Program-made: the position numbers and the translations under genes
Shown here: positions 17,151 through 27,069 of the stretch, piece by piece
Layout: every line of letters starts with the position of its first letter
Numbering within the stretch: position 1 is the stretch's first letter
Notes under the pieces: model-generated
Database searches by the model: none
What the model was told of the DNA's origin: nothing
What the model saw: only the letters and a program-made list of their open reading frames with translations
Source of the DNA: JAFGRU01 sp963665915
Lineage (GTDB): Bacteria; Desulfobacterota; Desulfuromonadia; Desulfuromonadales; JAAYDE01
Direction of reading: 5' to 3'
Length of the DNA stretch: 64,000 bases
Assembly: GCA_963665915.2 (NCBI GenBank)
Contig: CAXXSG010000001.1
Coordinates: 1 to 64,000, forward strand

Positions 17151-19025
17151 TCAAGAGGACAGGAACTTTCTGACCGAAGCAGCAATCCCTTCTGCATCCA
17201 GGCCATATATTTGTCTCAGTTCGTCTTGACCGCCCTGCTCAACAAAAGCATCCGGTATCCCAAGACAGCAGGCCCTGACCTGAAGTCTTTCGGCTGCCAG
17301 CAATTCCAGAACCGAGGACCCAACTCCTCCTTGGAGGATATTTTCTTCAACAATAATCACGTTCCCTGTTTTTTCAGCCTCCCGGAGAATAAGAGAAGCA
17401 TCCAGCGGCTTGGCAAATCGCAAGTCGACTACGGAAATGGAAATGTTTTCGCTCCGAAGCAACCGTGAAGCCTCCAATGCAGCAGCAACAGGAACTCCAA
17501 TTGCAAGAATTACTCCATCTGACCCCTCGACAAGGAGTTCCCCCGTCCCCACTTCAACCGGCTCCACCGGGTCCACAAGGGGAACCCCCAAGCCCTTACC
17601 TCGGGGATAGCGGAAAGCGAAAGGCCCATCGTGCTGAAGAGCAGTCACCAGAGCCCGCCGCAGCTCCTGCTCATCTCGCGGTGCCATAAAAGTCATGTTG
17701 GGCAAATGCCTCAGGTAGGAAAAATCAAAAAGGCCATGATGGGTAGGACCGTCAGCCCCGACCAGACCCCCGCGGTCAAGGGCGAAGGTCACCGGAAGCT
17801 TCTGCAAACAAACGTCATGGAGGATGCTGTCGTAAGCCCGTTGGAGAAAAGTGGAATAAATGGCCACAACCGGTCGCAATCCCTGGGAAGCCATCCCTGC
17901 CGAGAAGGTGACCGCATGCTGTTCCGCAATCCCGACGTCAAAAAAGCGCTCCGGGAAACGCCTTTGAAATTCGGACAGACCCGTCCCCTCCGTCATGGCT
18001 GCGGTCAGGGCGACAATCTTTTCATTTTTCTCGGCCAACTCAACAAGAGTTTTCCCGAAAACAGCCGTATAGGTTCCGGGTCCGCCCTTGGCCTGCTTGA
18101 TTTCTCCGGTTTCAGCATTAAAAGGGCCGACCCCATGAAAAGCTGAGGGGTTCTCTTCCGCGGCAAAATAGCCCTTTCCTTTTTTGGTCAGAACATGCAC
18201 CAGAACCGGCCCCTGAAGACGGGAAACGTGACGCAGGGCCTTACTCAGCTCTTCAAAATTATGTCCGTCAATCGGGCCCAGGTACTCAAAGCCAAAAGCT
18301 TCGAACAACATACCGGGGGTGAGAAACCCCTTGAGGGAATCTTCGGCCCGCCGCGCCAAGGTTAAAAGGTCTTTCCCAAAGCGGGGAACATGTTGCAAAA
18401 ACCCCTCAGCTTCCTTTTTCAAACGGATATAAAAATCAGACGTCAGCTTCTGGCTTAGAAATGATGAAAGTGCTCCGACGTTAGGAGAGATAGACATCTC
18501 GTTGTCATTTAGAACGACGATCAGATTTTTCTTGAGGTGCCCGGCCTGGTTCAACCCTTCGAGAGCCAGCCCTGCCGTCAAAGAGCCGTCTCCGATGACG
18601 GCAATAATTTTTTCGTTCCCTCCGGTCGCGTCTCGCGCCGTTGCCATACCTAGGGCCGCAGAAATCGAAGTACTGGAATGCCCGACATCAAAACAGTCGT
18701 ATTCACTCTCTTCCCGCTTGGGAAAACCGCTGAGACCATGAATCTGCCGCAACTTGGAAAACTTTTTATGCCGGCCGGTGATCAGTTTGTGCGCATAAGC
18801 CTGATGACCCACGTCCCAGATAATTTTGTCTTTAGGCGTGTCAAAAACCGAATGCAGCGCAAGGGTCAATTCCACCACACCCAGAGAACTGGCGAGGTGT
18901 CCACCTGTTCGCGAAACAGTCTTGAGGATTAATTCACGGACTTCTTTGGCCAGTTGCGTAATTTCGGAGGAGTTTAAATCTTTAATTGCATGAGTGGCAT
19001 CTAAATTTTCCAGGATTTTGCTCAT
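17151..19025 (-). CDS. dxs: 1-deoxy-D-xylulose-5-phosphate synthase
   Basis: The protein has 624 residues, normal length. It condenses pyruvate and glyceraldehyde-3-phosphate to DXP, the first step of the MEP isoprenoid pathway, using TPP. Visible features are GGHLASSLGVVELT, DVGHQAYAHK, the TPP motif GDGSLTAGLALEGLN with LNDNEMSISPNVG, and FDVGIAEQHAVTFSAGMA with DRGGLVGADGPTHHG. It follows ispA by ten bases and closes xseA-xseB-ispA-dxs, an arrangement common in proteobacteria. Confidence 0.97.
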   Translation of the reverse strand: MSKILENLDATHAIKDLNSSEITQLAKEVRELILKTVSRTGGHLASSLGVVELTLALHSVFDTPKDKIIWDVGHQAYAHKLITGRHKKFSKLRQIHGLSGFPKREESEYDCFDVGHSSTSISAALGMATARDATGGNEKIIAVIGDGSLTAGLALEGLNQAGHLKKNLIVVLNDNEMSISPNVGALSSFLSQKLTSDFYIRLKKEAEGFLQHVPRFGKDLLTLARRAEDSLKGFLTPGMLFEAFGFEYLGPIDGHNFEELSKALRHVSRLQGPVLVHVLTKKGKGYFAAEENPSAFHGVGPFNAETGEIKQAKGGPGTYTAVFGKTLVELAEKNEKIVALTAAMTEGTGLSEFQRRFPERFFDVGIAEQHAVTFSAGMASQGLRPVVAIYSTFLQRAYDSILHDVCLQKLPVTFALDRGGLVGADGPTHHGLFDFSYLRHLPNMTFMAPRDEQELRRALVTALQHDGPFAFRYPRGKGLGVPLVDPVEPVEVGTGELLVEGSDGVILAIGVPVAAALEASRLLRSENISISVVDLRFAKPLDASLILREAEKTGNVIIVEENILQGGVGSSVLELLAAERLQVRACCLGIPDAFVEQGGQDELRQIYGLDAEGIAASVRKFLSS

Positions 19026-19035
19026 AAAAAACCTT

Positions 19036-19938
19036 TCAGGAAGTACGATCCACGATGAAATGTGCGATCTGCCTCAGAAAATCCGCTTTAGGGTCAAATG
19101 TTTCGAGGGCCGCAACAGCCATGTCCCGTAACTCCAGGGCTCTTTCACGTGCAGGCTCCAGCCCGAAAAACGACGGGTAGGTCGCTTTTCCCCTGGCTTC
19201 ATCAACCCCGAGTTTTTTCCCCATGAGCTTCTGATCGCCAACAACGTCGAGGATATCGTCAGCCACCTGAAATGCCAGGCCGACCGCTTCGCCGTAGCGT
19301 GTCAGATGCGCAAAAGCCTCTTCATCGGCACCTCCGGCCAGAGCGCCGGCCTGAACCGAAGCCAGGATGAGCCCCCCGGTTTTATGCGTGTGAATATATT
19401 CCAGGGTTGGGAAATCGATCTCTTTCCCTTCAGATTCTATATCCACGGCCTGCCCCCCTACCATGCCGAAAGAGCCGGCGTTGCGGGCGATTATTTGGAT
19501 AATTTTCCGGGTCGCACCATGAGGAAGTACTTTGCTTGTTTCCGGTGCGGAAAGAAGCACAAAAGCCTGGGTAAGAAGAGCATCTCCGGCCAGAACGGCC
19601 ATGGCTTCGCCAAAGACTTTATGACAGGTCGGCTTACCACGGCGGAAATCATCATCATCCATGGCCGGCAGATCATCATGGATCAGGGAATAGGTATGGA
19701 TCATCTCCATCGCACAGGCCACGGGAACAACATTGTCTGTCTCTCCCCCCGCGGCTTCGCAGGCGGCCATCATCAGGACCGGACGAATTCTTTTCCCCCC
19801 CGCCATCACCGAATACCTCATGGCCTTGTGAAGATTTTCCGGAAGGATATCCTCCGCCGGCAAATATTTTCCCAAGGCTGCATTGATCTTTACCCCACAC
19901 TCGTTGAAATAATTTTTTAAATCCATTTCCTTTCCCAT
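19036..19938 (-). CDS. ispA: Polyprenyl (farnesyl/geranyl-type) diphosphate synthase
   Basis: The protein has 300 residues. The two aspartate-rich motifs are present: DDLPAMDDDDFRRGKPTCH (first) and DDILDVVGD (second), with GGKRIRPVL upstream. It elongates DMAPP with IPP to C15, possibly C20; chain length is not certain from sequence. ATG 19938 is two bases after the xseB stop, with GAGG before it. A second ATG at 19926 has the better GGGAAAGGA site, so the true start may be four codons later. It is part of the xse-isp-dxs operon. Confidence 0.94.
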   Translation of the reverse strand: MGKEMDLKNYFNECGVKINAALGKYLPAEDILPENLHKAMRYSVMAGGKRIRPVLMMAACEAAGGETDNVVPVACAMEMIHTYSLIHDDLPAMDDDDFRRGKPTCHKVFGEAMAVLAGDALLTQAFVLLSAPETSKVLPHGATRKIIQIIARNAGSFGMVGGQAVDIESEGKEIDFPTLEYIHTHKTGGLILASVQAGALAGGADEEAFAHLTRYGEAVGLAFQVADDILDVVGDQKLMGKKLGVDEARGKATYPSFFGLEPARERALELRDMAVAALETFDPKADFLRQIAHFIVDRTS

Positions 19939-19940
19939 TC

Positions 19941-20171
19941 TCAGTCCTCTTCGAGGTCAAAAGGCTCAGTTTTCAGAGTTCCGTCCTGATTTTTCAGAAG
20001 AAGCTCGACTTTGTTTTCCGCTTCTTTTAAAACCTTTTGACAAACGCTTAAACTCCTTACCCCTTCCTCAAAACAGAGAAGTGAATCCTCAAGGGTCAGT
20101 TCTCCCTCCTCAAGGTTTGCAACCGCTTTTTCAAGGGCCGCCAAGGCACTCTCAAAAGTTTTTTTTTCCAT
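19941..20171 (-). CDS. xseB: Exodeoxyribonuclease VII small subunit
   Basis: The protein has 76 residues, typical size. Family pattern FESALAALEKAVANLEEGELTLEDSLLCFEEGV is split around a helical hairpin. It binds several copies of itself to XseA to form exonuclease VII, which degrades single-stranded DNA. It is two bases from ispA. Confidence 0.95.
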   Translation of the reverse strand: MEKKTFESALAALEKAVANLEEGELTLEDSLLCFEEGVRSLSVCQKVLKEAENKVELLLKNQDGTLKTEPFDLEED

Positions 20172-20324
20172 ATTTCAAACCTCATTTCACCACATTTAAT
20201 TATTCCGGCCGGCAGAATCCTCGGTCAAGGGAATGAATACACGGCAACATCTTACCTTGTTTAACCATGCAGGCTTCCGCGACAACCGCCGAATAAACGA
20301 CAAAACCTCAAAAGTCGATTAAAA

Positions 20325-21554
20325 TCATTTTTCACCATCCGTTTGGCCGCGGAGCTCTGACGCTAAAAAAATTTCTCGGGTTATGGCCGTAGCAACTCCT
20401 TCCGAAAATTTGATTTTCAGGAGGTCCCCAACCTCCAGGTCCTCGGCACTGTGGATGATCACCCCATCCTTTCCGACGATGGAATACCCCCTCGCCAGCG
20501 TCCGTAGAGGGGAAAGGCTGTCGAGACGACCAGAGGAGATGGAAAGCCTGGTTTGATCCCTTTGAAGGGAACGGTTGACGCCGAGATTCAACCTTCTGAA
20601 CAGATCCTCACATCTTTTACGTTGCCAGGTCAACCTTTCCTGCGGCGAACGCAACCTGCCCCTGAGGCTTTCCAGTCGCTCCTGGAAAAAGCTCAGGATA
20701 CTTGCCACACGGCCGGCCAGGCGAACGGCAAGATGGTCCATATGGGACTCATACTCCAGGCGGCTTTTTACTACTATTTCAGCGCCGGCACTCGGGGTCG
20801 GCATTCTCAGGTCGGCGACAAAATCGGCAATCGTAAAATCGACCTCATGTCCGACGGCGGAAATAACCGGAATAGAGGAAGCAAAAATGGCACGGGCCAC
20901 CACTTCCTCATTGAAAGCCCAGAGATCCTCCAAAGAGCCCCCTCCCCGGCCGACAATTAAAACATCCGCCTCAGCGTGACGGTTGAAATCGGCAATCGCC
21001 TCGCTGATCTCCCGGGCGGCCCCTTCCCCCTGAACTTTGACAGGCCGCAGCAGAATTCTGACGCCGGCCGCACGGCGCGAAAGAACCTGAATAATATCTC
21101 GAATCGCCGCACCGGTCGGCGAGGTGACCACCCCGATGGTTTTGGGAAGAGTTGGCAGTGGCTTTTTATGCCCCTCCGCGAAAAGCCCCTCTCCGGTCAG
21201 CTTTTCCTTGAGCTTAAAAAAAGCCTCCTGGAGATTCCCGACCCCGCAAACTTCCATGGCCTCGACAACCAGCTGCAGTTCCCCACGCTGGCTGTAAAGG
21301 GACATTCTTCCCCTGCAGATCACCTGCATCCCGTTCTTCGGGGTGAAATTCATCAGGCGGTTGCAGGTGCGGAACATGACACCACGTACCTGTGATTTTT
21401 CATCTTTCAGAACAAAATAATAGTGTCCGGAGGCTGGGGCGGCAAAGTTGGATATTTCCCCTTCAACCACCACCTCGAAAAAATTCTCCTCCACAACGTC
21501 CTTAAGAAGTTCCGTCAGCCTGGAAACAGTCAGGATAGTCGGGGAGCCGGACAT
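20325..21554 (-). CDS. xseA: Exodeoxyribonuclease VII large subunit
   Basis: The protein has 409 residues. An N-terminal OB-fold (VVEGEISNFAAPASGHYYF) is followed by the catalytic region with GVVTSPTGAAIRDI, DVLIVGRGGGSLEDLWAFN and SAVGHEVDFTIADFVADLR. A coiled-coil region and the C-terminal ARGYSIV segment end it. AAAGGAATTTAAA precedes ATG 21554. It is divergent from the ParA-like gene and separated from xseB by a 153-bp gap, larger than the other operon spacings. Confidence 0.95.
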   Translation of the reverse strand: MSGSPTILTVSRLTELLKDVVEENFFEVVVEGEISNFAAPASGHYYFVLKDEKSQVRGVMFRTCNRLMNFTPKNGMQVICRGRMSLYSQRGELQLVVEAMEVCGVGNLQEAFFKLKEKLTGEGLFAEGHKKPLPTLPKTIGVVTSPTGAAIRDIIQVLSRRAAGVRILLRPVKVQGEGAAREISEAIADFNRHAEADVLIVGRGGGSLEDLWAFNEEVVARAIFASSIPVISAVGHEVDFTIADFVADLRMPTPSAGAEIVVKSRLEYESHMDHLAVRLAGRVASILSFFQERLESLRGRLRSPQERLTWQRKRCEDLFRRLNLGVNRSLQRDQTRLSISSGRLDSLSPLRTLARGYSIVGKDGVIIHSAEDLEVGDLLKIKFSEGVATAITREIFLASELRGQTDGEK

Positions 21555-21642
21555 TTTAAATTCCTTTCAAAAGGATAACAGATTGACAGGCGAAAAATAT
21601 TGAAGATAAATTATAGTAGGATTTTGAAAACAAAGGAAGGAT

Positions 21643-22431
21643 ATGTCTGAATCTTATATTATTACCGTAGCCAGCGAGAAAGGGGGCGTCGGTAAAACAA
21701 CCATCGCCATCAACCTGGCGGTATATCTGAGAGCGCTCAACGACAAGATTCCGGTTACAGTTTTCAGCTTCGACAACCATTTCTCCGTTGACCGGATGTT
21801 TCGAATCGGCGAGCGAAAAAGCAAAAGGGACGTATCACAGTTATTTAATGGCAAACAACCGGATGAATTGGTTGAATTCGGAGAGTACGGCATTCATTTT
21901 ATCCCCTCTTCCCAGTCGCTTCATTCCCTGTCCCTGGGACTGGGCCAGGTGGACGTTCTGGCCTCGGGGTTCAGCCGCTCGGAACTGTCCGGAGTTGTCA
22001 TTATCGATACCCGCCCGGTGCTTGATATTCTGACCCAGAATGCCCTTTTCGCTGCGGACCGGATCATTCTCCCGGTCAAGGATACCCCCTCGCTGGAAAA
22101 CTCCAAAAATATTTACGGGTTTATGGACCGCTACAATCTTCCCCGAAAAAAAATCCGCATTCTTCCCAGCCTGATAGATTTGCGAATCCGCTTTAAAGGA
22201 CCTTTCCAGAACTCTTACCAGCTCCTGAAAGGCTACGCCATCAACCGCGGATACCATTGTTTTGAAGGTTTTATATCCAAAAGCCCCAAGGTCGAATCCC
22301 TCAACACCAACCCTGAGGGGAAAATTTTCCCGGTATTGACCCACGGCCGGGGAACCGATGTACATACCCAGTTCACCCATCTCGCCCGCCAGATTCTTAC
22401 GGATGCTGCAGAAAAAACAGCCGGGATCTGA
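21643..22431 (+). CDS. ParA/MinD-type P-loop ATPase
   Basis: The protein has 262 residues. The deviant Walker A motif KGGVGKTT lies near residue 14; a switch region VVIIDTRPVLDIL follows near 120. The usual ParA partner-binding DNA residues are not evident, and no parB or flagellar gene lies near it. Its cargo or partner is therefore unknown. AAAGGAAGGAT precedes ATG 21643. It is the only plus-strand gene between about 5.7 and 47 kb. Its 3' end carries a short CCGGGATC/GATCCCGG hairpin across the stop codon. Confidence 0.85.
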   Translation: MSESYIITVASEKGGVGKTTIAINLAVYLRALNDKIPVTVFSFDNHFSVDRMFRIGERKSKRDVSQLFNGKQPDELVEFGEYGIHFIPSSQSLHSLSLGLGQVDVLASGFSRSELSGVVIIDTRPVLDILTQNALFAADRIILPVKDTPSLENSKNIYGFMDRYNLPRKKIRILPSLIDLRIRFKGPFQNSYQLLKGYAINRGYHCFEGFISKSPKVESLNTNPEGKIFPVLTHGRGTDVHTQFTHLARQILTDAAEKTAGI

Positions 22432-22474
22432 TCCCGGCCGCATGGTGCTTTTCCATTCTTTACGATTTTTCACT

Positions 22475-23617
22475 CTACTTTTCAAGAACCCGGGATACAT
22501 AAACAACTTCGATATTGCGTTCTTGGAACAGTGCCCCGGCCTTACGCAAAGCCTCGACCGTCTGCTTATAGGGATGGCATATTCCTATGGCATGCCCATT
22601 CTTTTCCGCCAGGTCCACCAGATGGTTGATCTGAGCAAAAATCCTGTCGGAATCCTTGACATTATCGAGAAAAACATCCCGCACGGCCACCGGCATTTTC
22701 AATTTTCTAGCGGCAGCATAACCCATCGATTTACCTGTCGTCAGGCTGTCGACGAAAAACAATCCTTCTTTTTTCATTTCTTTCAGGACGATCTCCATCG
22801 CTTTTTCCTTCTCGGTGAACTTGGAGCCCATGTGGTTGTTTCCACCCACGGCAAAAGGAACCTTGCGGAGAAACCACGAAAAACGACGATTGATTTCAGT
22901 GGTCGATAAATCGGTAAAAAGGGCATTCTCACCTGGGTTTGCATCGGGATAGCTCTGCGGTTCCATGGGGATGTGAAGAAGCACCTCCCGCCCGTTCTCG
23001 TGGGCCAGGGAAGCGGTGGAAGACGCCAGAGGCACATTGGGTAGAATGGAGAAGGTTATCGGGTAGTTGATTTTCACCAGTTCTCTGGCCGTTTGAAGAT
23101 CGCCGCCGAGGTCATCCATGATAATGGCCACCTGCGGTCTTTTCTCCGGTACTGGATAAAGTTTGGGGGGTGTATGGAAATAGAGGTAAAAGGGGACGTG
23201 CTTTCCGCGTTTCACGGCAAGCATTTTTTTTTCCAGACTATAATTGACCCGGATATCGCCGGAGATCTTTTTTAAACGCTTTTCAAGCCGACCGATCCAT
23301 CGACCATCGGGGAAATCGCTATGAACATCAAAAACGATCCGGGTACCCTGAGGCTTGACCTTGAAGCTCCTGAGCTTAATGCCGTTATTAATCAGGGTGC
23401 TTTCGATTTCCGCCCGCACTTCGTCGATAAAAAACTTCTCCGTAACATCCGCATACTGGTCAAGATAGTTGGGACGATAGCTCTGGCGAAGTGTGGAAAG
23501 ACCGATCAGGGAAAGGAGGAGAAAACCGAGGATAAAAAGAACGGCAAAACCTACTCTGACACTGTGGTTTTTTGAAACCCGCCTGGTGGCTTTTCTGCGC
23601 GAGGATTTCTTTTTCAA
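22475..23617 (-). CDS. Divergent polysaccharide deacetylase (YibQ-like)
   Basis: The protein has 380 residues, with a TTG start at 23617 after GAGGACAGCCG. A basic N-terminus and one membrane helix (VGFAVLFILGFLLLSLIG) precede a stalk and a deacetylase-like barrel from about 170: VAIIMDDLGGDL, EVLLHIPMEP, GGNNHMGSKFT, FVDSLTTGKS, AIGICHPY. These fit the divergent polysaccharide deacetylase family (YibQ), which in E. coli lies with envC. Here it is likewise the last gene of the ftsEX-envC-ctpA string, 38 bp after ctpA. Confidence 0.88.
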   Translation of the reverse strand: MKKKSSRRKATRRVSKNHSVRVGFAVLFILGFLLLSLIGLSTLRQSYRPNYLDQYADVTEKFFIDEVRAEIESTLINNGIKLRSFKVKPQGTRIVFDVHSDFPDGRWIGRLEKRLKKISGDIRVNYSLEKKMLAVKRGKHVPFYLYFHTPPKLYPVPEKRPQVAIIMDDLGGDLQTARELVKINYPITFSILPNVPLASSTASLAHENGREVLLHIPMEPQSYPDANPGENALFTDLSTTEINRRFSWFLRKVPFAVGGNNHMGSKFTEKEKAMEIVLKEMKKEGLFFVDSLTTGKSMGYAAARKLKMPVAVRDVFLDNVKDSDRIFAQINHLVDLAEKNGHAIGICHPYKQTVEALRKAGALFQERNIEVVYVSRVLEK

Positions 23618-23655
23618 CGGCTGTCCTCAGAAAACAACTTCAATCAATAAAAAAT

Positions 23656-24975
23656 TCACGCGGCGTTTTTCTGATTGATATCCTTCATCAAACGCCATCC
23701 CTTCAGAAGGTCCAGGGCTCGCATCAACTGAAAATCACTTTGCTCCTGAGGGCTCAACTCAAAACCTTTTTTTTCGGCACCCTTTTCCGGCTGTTTGGAA
23801 GGCGGGGTGACCTCAAGGTGATTCACAAGGTTTTCCTCCCTGAAGTAGCGATTCTCGGTCTCTTTGACCTGGATGGGATAGACCACGATATCCGGAACAA
23901 TCCCCTTAGCCTGGATGGATTTCCCGGAGGGCGTGAAATACAGGGCGGTGGTAAGCCGCAGTCCCTTATTTCCTTCGAGAGGGATAATCGTCTGCACCGA
24001 CCCTTTGCCGAAACTTTGAGTCCCCATGATAACGGCACGACGGTGGTCCTGAAGCGCCCCGGCGACAATCTCGGAGGCGCTGGCACTTCCCCCGTTAATG
24101 AGAACGACCATGGGATAATCGCTTTCCGTATCTCCCTGGGTTGCAAAAAATTTCATCTGGCTGCGTTCTTCGCGACCTTCGGTATAGACAATCAAGCCCT
24201 GGGCTAGAAAGCTATCCGTTACTTTGACGGCCTGGTCAAGAAGTCCGCCGGGATCGTTCCTCAGGTCGAGGATCAGCCCATTCAGGTCACTTTCGTTTTC
24301 CTTTTTCAAGCGGGCTAGGGAGCCGTGTAGCTCATCAGTGGTCTGCTCCTGGAACTGAGCGATGCGGACATATCCTATCCCCTTATCAAGGACTTTTGCC
24401 CTGACACTTTTAATTTTAATTTTTTCCCGGACGAAAGAAAATTCTTTAGGTTTATCAAAATCCTCCCGCATGATCGTAATGGCAAGCTTCGTCCCTTTAT
24501 ATCCGCGCATCAGGGTGACAGCCTCAATCAGGGACATTCCCTTGGTCGACTTTTCCCCTATCCTGACAATCTGATCTCCGGCTTTAAGCCCCGCCCGGAA
24601 AGCCGGTGTATTTTCAATGGGAGAAACGATTGTCAAAATATCGTCCCGTATCGTAATTTCGATGCCGATCCCTCCGAATTCCCCACGGGTATCGATCTGC
24701 ATCTCTTTATAAACATCCGGCGGCATGAAAGAGGAATGAGGGTCAAGAGTCGCCAGCATTCCGTTAAGAGCACCATAAATCAGTTTCCGGGAATCGGTCT
24801 CCTCCACATAATTACTCTTAACCAATGAGAGAATTTCAGAAAACAGCTTTAGCTCTTTATACGTGTCGGCTGTCTCCGCCTGGGCATTCCCGACCGGGCA
24901 GCCAATCAACAGACATATCAGGAAAAAGCCTGCTGCCATTCCGATTGCGCCCACAGATTTCTTTTGTTTCATCAT
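23656..24975 (-). CDS. ctpA: Carboxy-terminal processing peptidase (S41)
   Basis: The protein has 439 residues from ATG 24975 (GGAG nine bases upstream). The frame extends much further but overlaps the preceding gene. A signal peptide ends near GNAQAE. A PDZ domain at about 85-170 (GGIGIEITIRDDILTIVSPIENTPA) is followed by the S41 core with NGGSASASEIVAGAL (catalytic Ser) and FGKGSVQ (catalytic Lys). It acts in the periplasm, trimming envelope or peptidoglycan-associated proteins. It lies 22 bp after the EnvC-like gene, matching the known ctpA-envC neighbourhood. Confidence 0.95.
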   Translation of the reverse strand: MMKQKKSVGAIGMAAGFFLICLLIGCPVGNAQAETADTYKELKLFSEILSLVKSNYVEETDSRKLIYGALNGMLATLDPHSSFMPPDVYKEMQIDTRGEFGGIGIEITIRDDILTIVSPIENTPAFRAGLKAGDQIVRIGEKSTKGMSLIEAVTLMRGYKGTKLAITIMREDFDKPKEFSFVREKIKIKSVRAKVLDKGIGYVRIAQFQEQTTDELHGSLARLKKENESDLNGLILDLRNDPGGLLDQAVKVTDSFLAQGLIVYTEGREERSQMKFFATQGDTESDYPMVVLINGGSASASEIVAGALQDHRRAVIMGTQSFGKGSVQTIIPLEGNKGLRLTTALYFTPSGKSIQAKGIVPDIVVYPIQVKETENRYFREENLVNHLEVTPPSKQPEKGAEKKGFELSPQEQSDFQLMRALDLLKGWRLMKDINQKNAA

Positions 24976-24997
24976 GGAATTTCTCCGATAATTCTTC

Positions 24998-26167
24998 TCA
25001 TTTTTGTAAAAGCCACTTGGTGGGGTCAAGTGGGACTCCCCGACGACGGATCTCAAAGTAAACACTATCGTTCCCTTCGAAACCCGACTGGGCAATAATC
25101 TCGCCCCGAGCGACCGATTCCCCCACTTTTTTAAGCAGCTTTGAAGCATGGCCATAAAGTGAATAATAGCCTTCGCCATGATTGACAATAAGCAGGTTGC
25201 CGTAGCCTCTAAAGCGACTGGCAAAAGCAACTTTCCCATTCCAGACCGCGGCAATAGGGTTGTTGGCCGGGGTTTCAATATCAAGGCCTTGGCTTTCATA
25301 AAGCGTTCCAAGTTCAGGGTGCCGCCAAGTGCCGAAGCCAACTTTAATCTTACCATTAACAGGCCAGGCAAGTTTACCTTTCCTGCGGGAAAATTCGTCC
25401 TTTTCCCCCTGATACTCCCGGACTTTTTCTTCTTCCAGCTTGCGGACCAGGGAACTGAGCTTTTCGGCCCGGCTTTTCAGGGCTCTGATTTTTTTACTTA
25501 AACGTTTTTTTTCAGTTGCTGTTTGAACAAGCAGCTTCTTTTTCAGCCAAAATGCCTTTTCCTGTTCTTTTTTCGCCTCGACAGCAGCATCCAGAACTCT
25601 TTGCTGTTTTGCCTGAAGAGCTTTTAATGATTCCAGGTTGTTTTTCAGGTGCTGATAATCGGAACGATAAGTAGTTAAAACGTTCTTGTCCCGTTGTACG
25701 ATTCTTTCCAGAAAAACATAATTTTCCATCAACTCTGATGGAGATTCCGAGGAAAAAAACAATTTGACCAGAGTTGCTTCATCCCCCTTGTAAAGAGCGC
25801 TGAGCCTCTTCTGGACCTGTCCTTCAGTCTTTTCAATAGCCGCTTCAATCAGGCGAATCTGGCCTTTTTTACTCCGAATCTCCTTTAATCCTGATTGGGC
25901 TTCTTTCTCAAAAGTCGCCAATCGCCGTTTATGTCTGTCGATTTCCCGTTCGACAAACTTCAAGTCTTTTTGCAGCGACCGTTCCCGGGATTCTTTGGAG
26001 CGCAACTGCTTATAGCTGTCCTTGAGGCGCTTCTTGATTTGCTCAAGTTTTTTCTGGGCATCAGTGATTTTGGGTGGGGAGGCCAAGGCCACCCCCTGGT
26101 AGAAAACAGGGCTCCAGAACAGAAGGGTAAAAACAAAGGCAACGATTGCAATGGTGTGTTTTTTCAC
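24998..26167 (-). CDS. EnvC-like murein hydrolase activator (degenerate M23)
   Basis: The protein has 389 residues, with a GTG start at 26167 overlapping the ftsX stop (GTGA). A signal peptide (1-30) is followed by a long coiled coil (about 35-255) and a LytM/M23 domain. In that domain the zinc-binding His before the GxDI motif is lost (SQGLDIETP) and the final HxH is replaced (SVYFEI). Only the YGHAS histidine remains. This is the pattern of EnvC, which activates amidases under FtsEX control rather than cutting itself. The position directly after ftsE-ftsX supports that role. Confidence 0.9.
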   Translation of the reverse strand: MKKHTIAIVAFVFTLLFWSPVFYQGVALASPPKITDAQKKLEQIKKRLKDSYKQLRSKESRERSLQKDLKFVEREIDRHKRRLATFEKEAQSGLKEIRSKKGQIRLIEAAIEKTEGQVQKRLSALYKGDEATLVKLFFSSESPSELMENYVFLERIVQRDKNVLTTYRSDYQHLKNNLESLKALQAKQQRVLDAAVEAKKEQEKAFWLKKKLLVQTATEKKRLSKKIRALKSRAEKLSSLVRKLEEEKVREYQGEKDEFSRRKGKLAWPVNGKIKVGFGTWRHPELGTLYESQGLDIETPANNPIAAVWNGKVAFASRFRGYGNLLIVNHGEGYYSLYGHASKLLKKVGESVARGEIIAQSGFEGNDSVYFEIRRRGVPLDPTKWLLQK

Positions 26168-27069
26168 TGATAGCGAATCCGGACAAATTTACGGAGGGAC
26201 ACCATACTTCCGGCAGCACCGAGAAATATTCCGGTGAAAAGAAAAGTCAGCTGATACGTAAGGGGTAAAAAAACAATATCTTTCACTCCCATGGTGAAAA
26301 GAAGGGTTATCAAACTTTTCTTTAAAAAGAAAAAGTAGACCAGATACGTGCTTCCCAAGGCAAGAAACCCTCCGAACGCCCCTTGGAATGCCCCTTCAAA
26401 GATATAAGGAGTTTTGATGAAGAGAGGTGTGCCTCCCACCAGGGCCATGATTTCAAGTTCGTCCCTGCGCGCGTAGAGGGTCAATTTTATGGTATTGGAA
26501 ACAATGAAAATTGTGGCAAAAAGCAGAAAACTTCCCAATATTCCTGCTGAAAATTTGAGGAGGGTCACGAAAGATTCAAATCGCTCCAGCCAGTCCTGAC
26601 CATAGCGCATGTCTTTCAGGTTCTTGTTCTGCTTGAGCCTATCGACAACGGCCTGGACTCCGTCCCGGGTGCGGTATTTCTTTTTCAGCTGAATTTCAAG
26701 AGACGCCGGAAGAATTTGGGGGGTCAGACCATGCAACAGGTCGGCATTCTGCCCCAGTCTCTCCCTGAAACCCTCGAAAGCCTGTTTTTGAGTCACATAA
26801 ACAACCTTTTCGACTTCCGGAAAGCTTTGAATCTTGCGCGTCCAGGCCTGAAGGACCTCGGTTTCAGGAACGACGTCCAGAAACGTCTTAATCTGGACCT
26901 GGCGGCCCCAATGGACCGTCAACTGTTCGATGTTGAAAAACAGGATGCTGAAAAAAGCAATGATGGTCAGAGAAACCGCTACCGTGCCAATGGCCGCTGT
27001 GCACAGCAAAGGGCTCTGGCGCATGTTCCGGGCGGCGCTTTTGAAAAAATAAGTCAGCTTTTCCGGCAA
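26164..27069 (-). CDS. ftsX: Cell division protein FtsX
   Basis: The protein has 301 residues, starting at TTG 27069. It has four hydrophobic helices: one at about 22-45, then a periplasmic loop (about 50-170), then three toward the C-terminus (FSAGILGSFLLFATIFIVS and others). With FtsE it forms the FtsEX complex at the septum and transmits ATPase state to EnvC. Its stop overlaps the EnvC-like start. Unusually, 170 bp separate it from ftsE. Confidence 0.92.
   Translation of the reverse strand: MPEKLTYFFKSAARNMRQSPLLCTAAIGTVAVSLTIIAFFSILFFNIEQLTVHWGRQVQIKTFLDVVPETEVLQAWTRKIQSFPEVEKVVYVTQKQAFEGFRERLGQNADLLHGLTPQILPASLEIQLKKKYRTRDGVQAVVDRLKQNKNLKDMRYGQDWLERFESFVTLLKFSAGILGSFLLFATIFIVSNTIKLTLYARRDELEIMALVGGTPLFIKTPYIFEGAFQGAFGGFLALGSTYLVYFFFLKKSLITLLFTMGVKDIVFLPLTYQLTFLFTGIFLGAAGSMVSLRKFVRIRYQ

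Noticed and set aside
22420..22440. CCGGGATC/GATCCCGG hairpin across the ParA-like stop codon as a terminator
   Set aside because: Stem is short and no T run follows in either direction.
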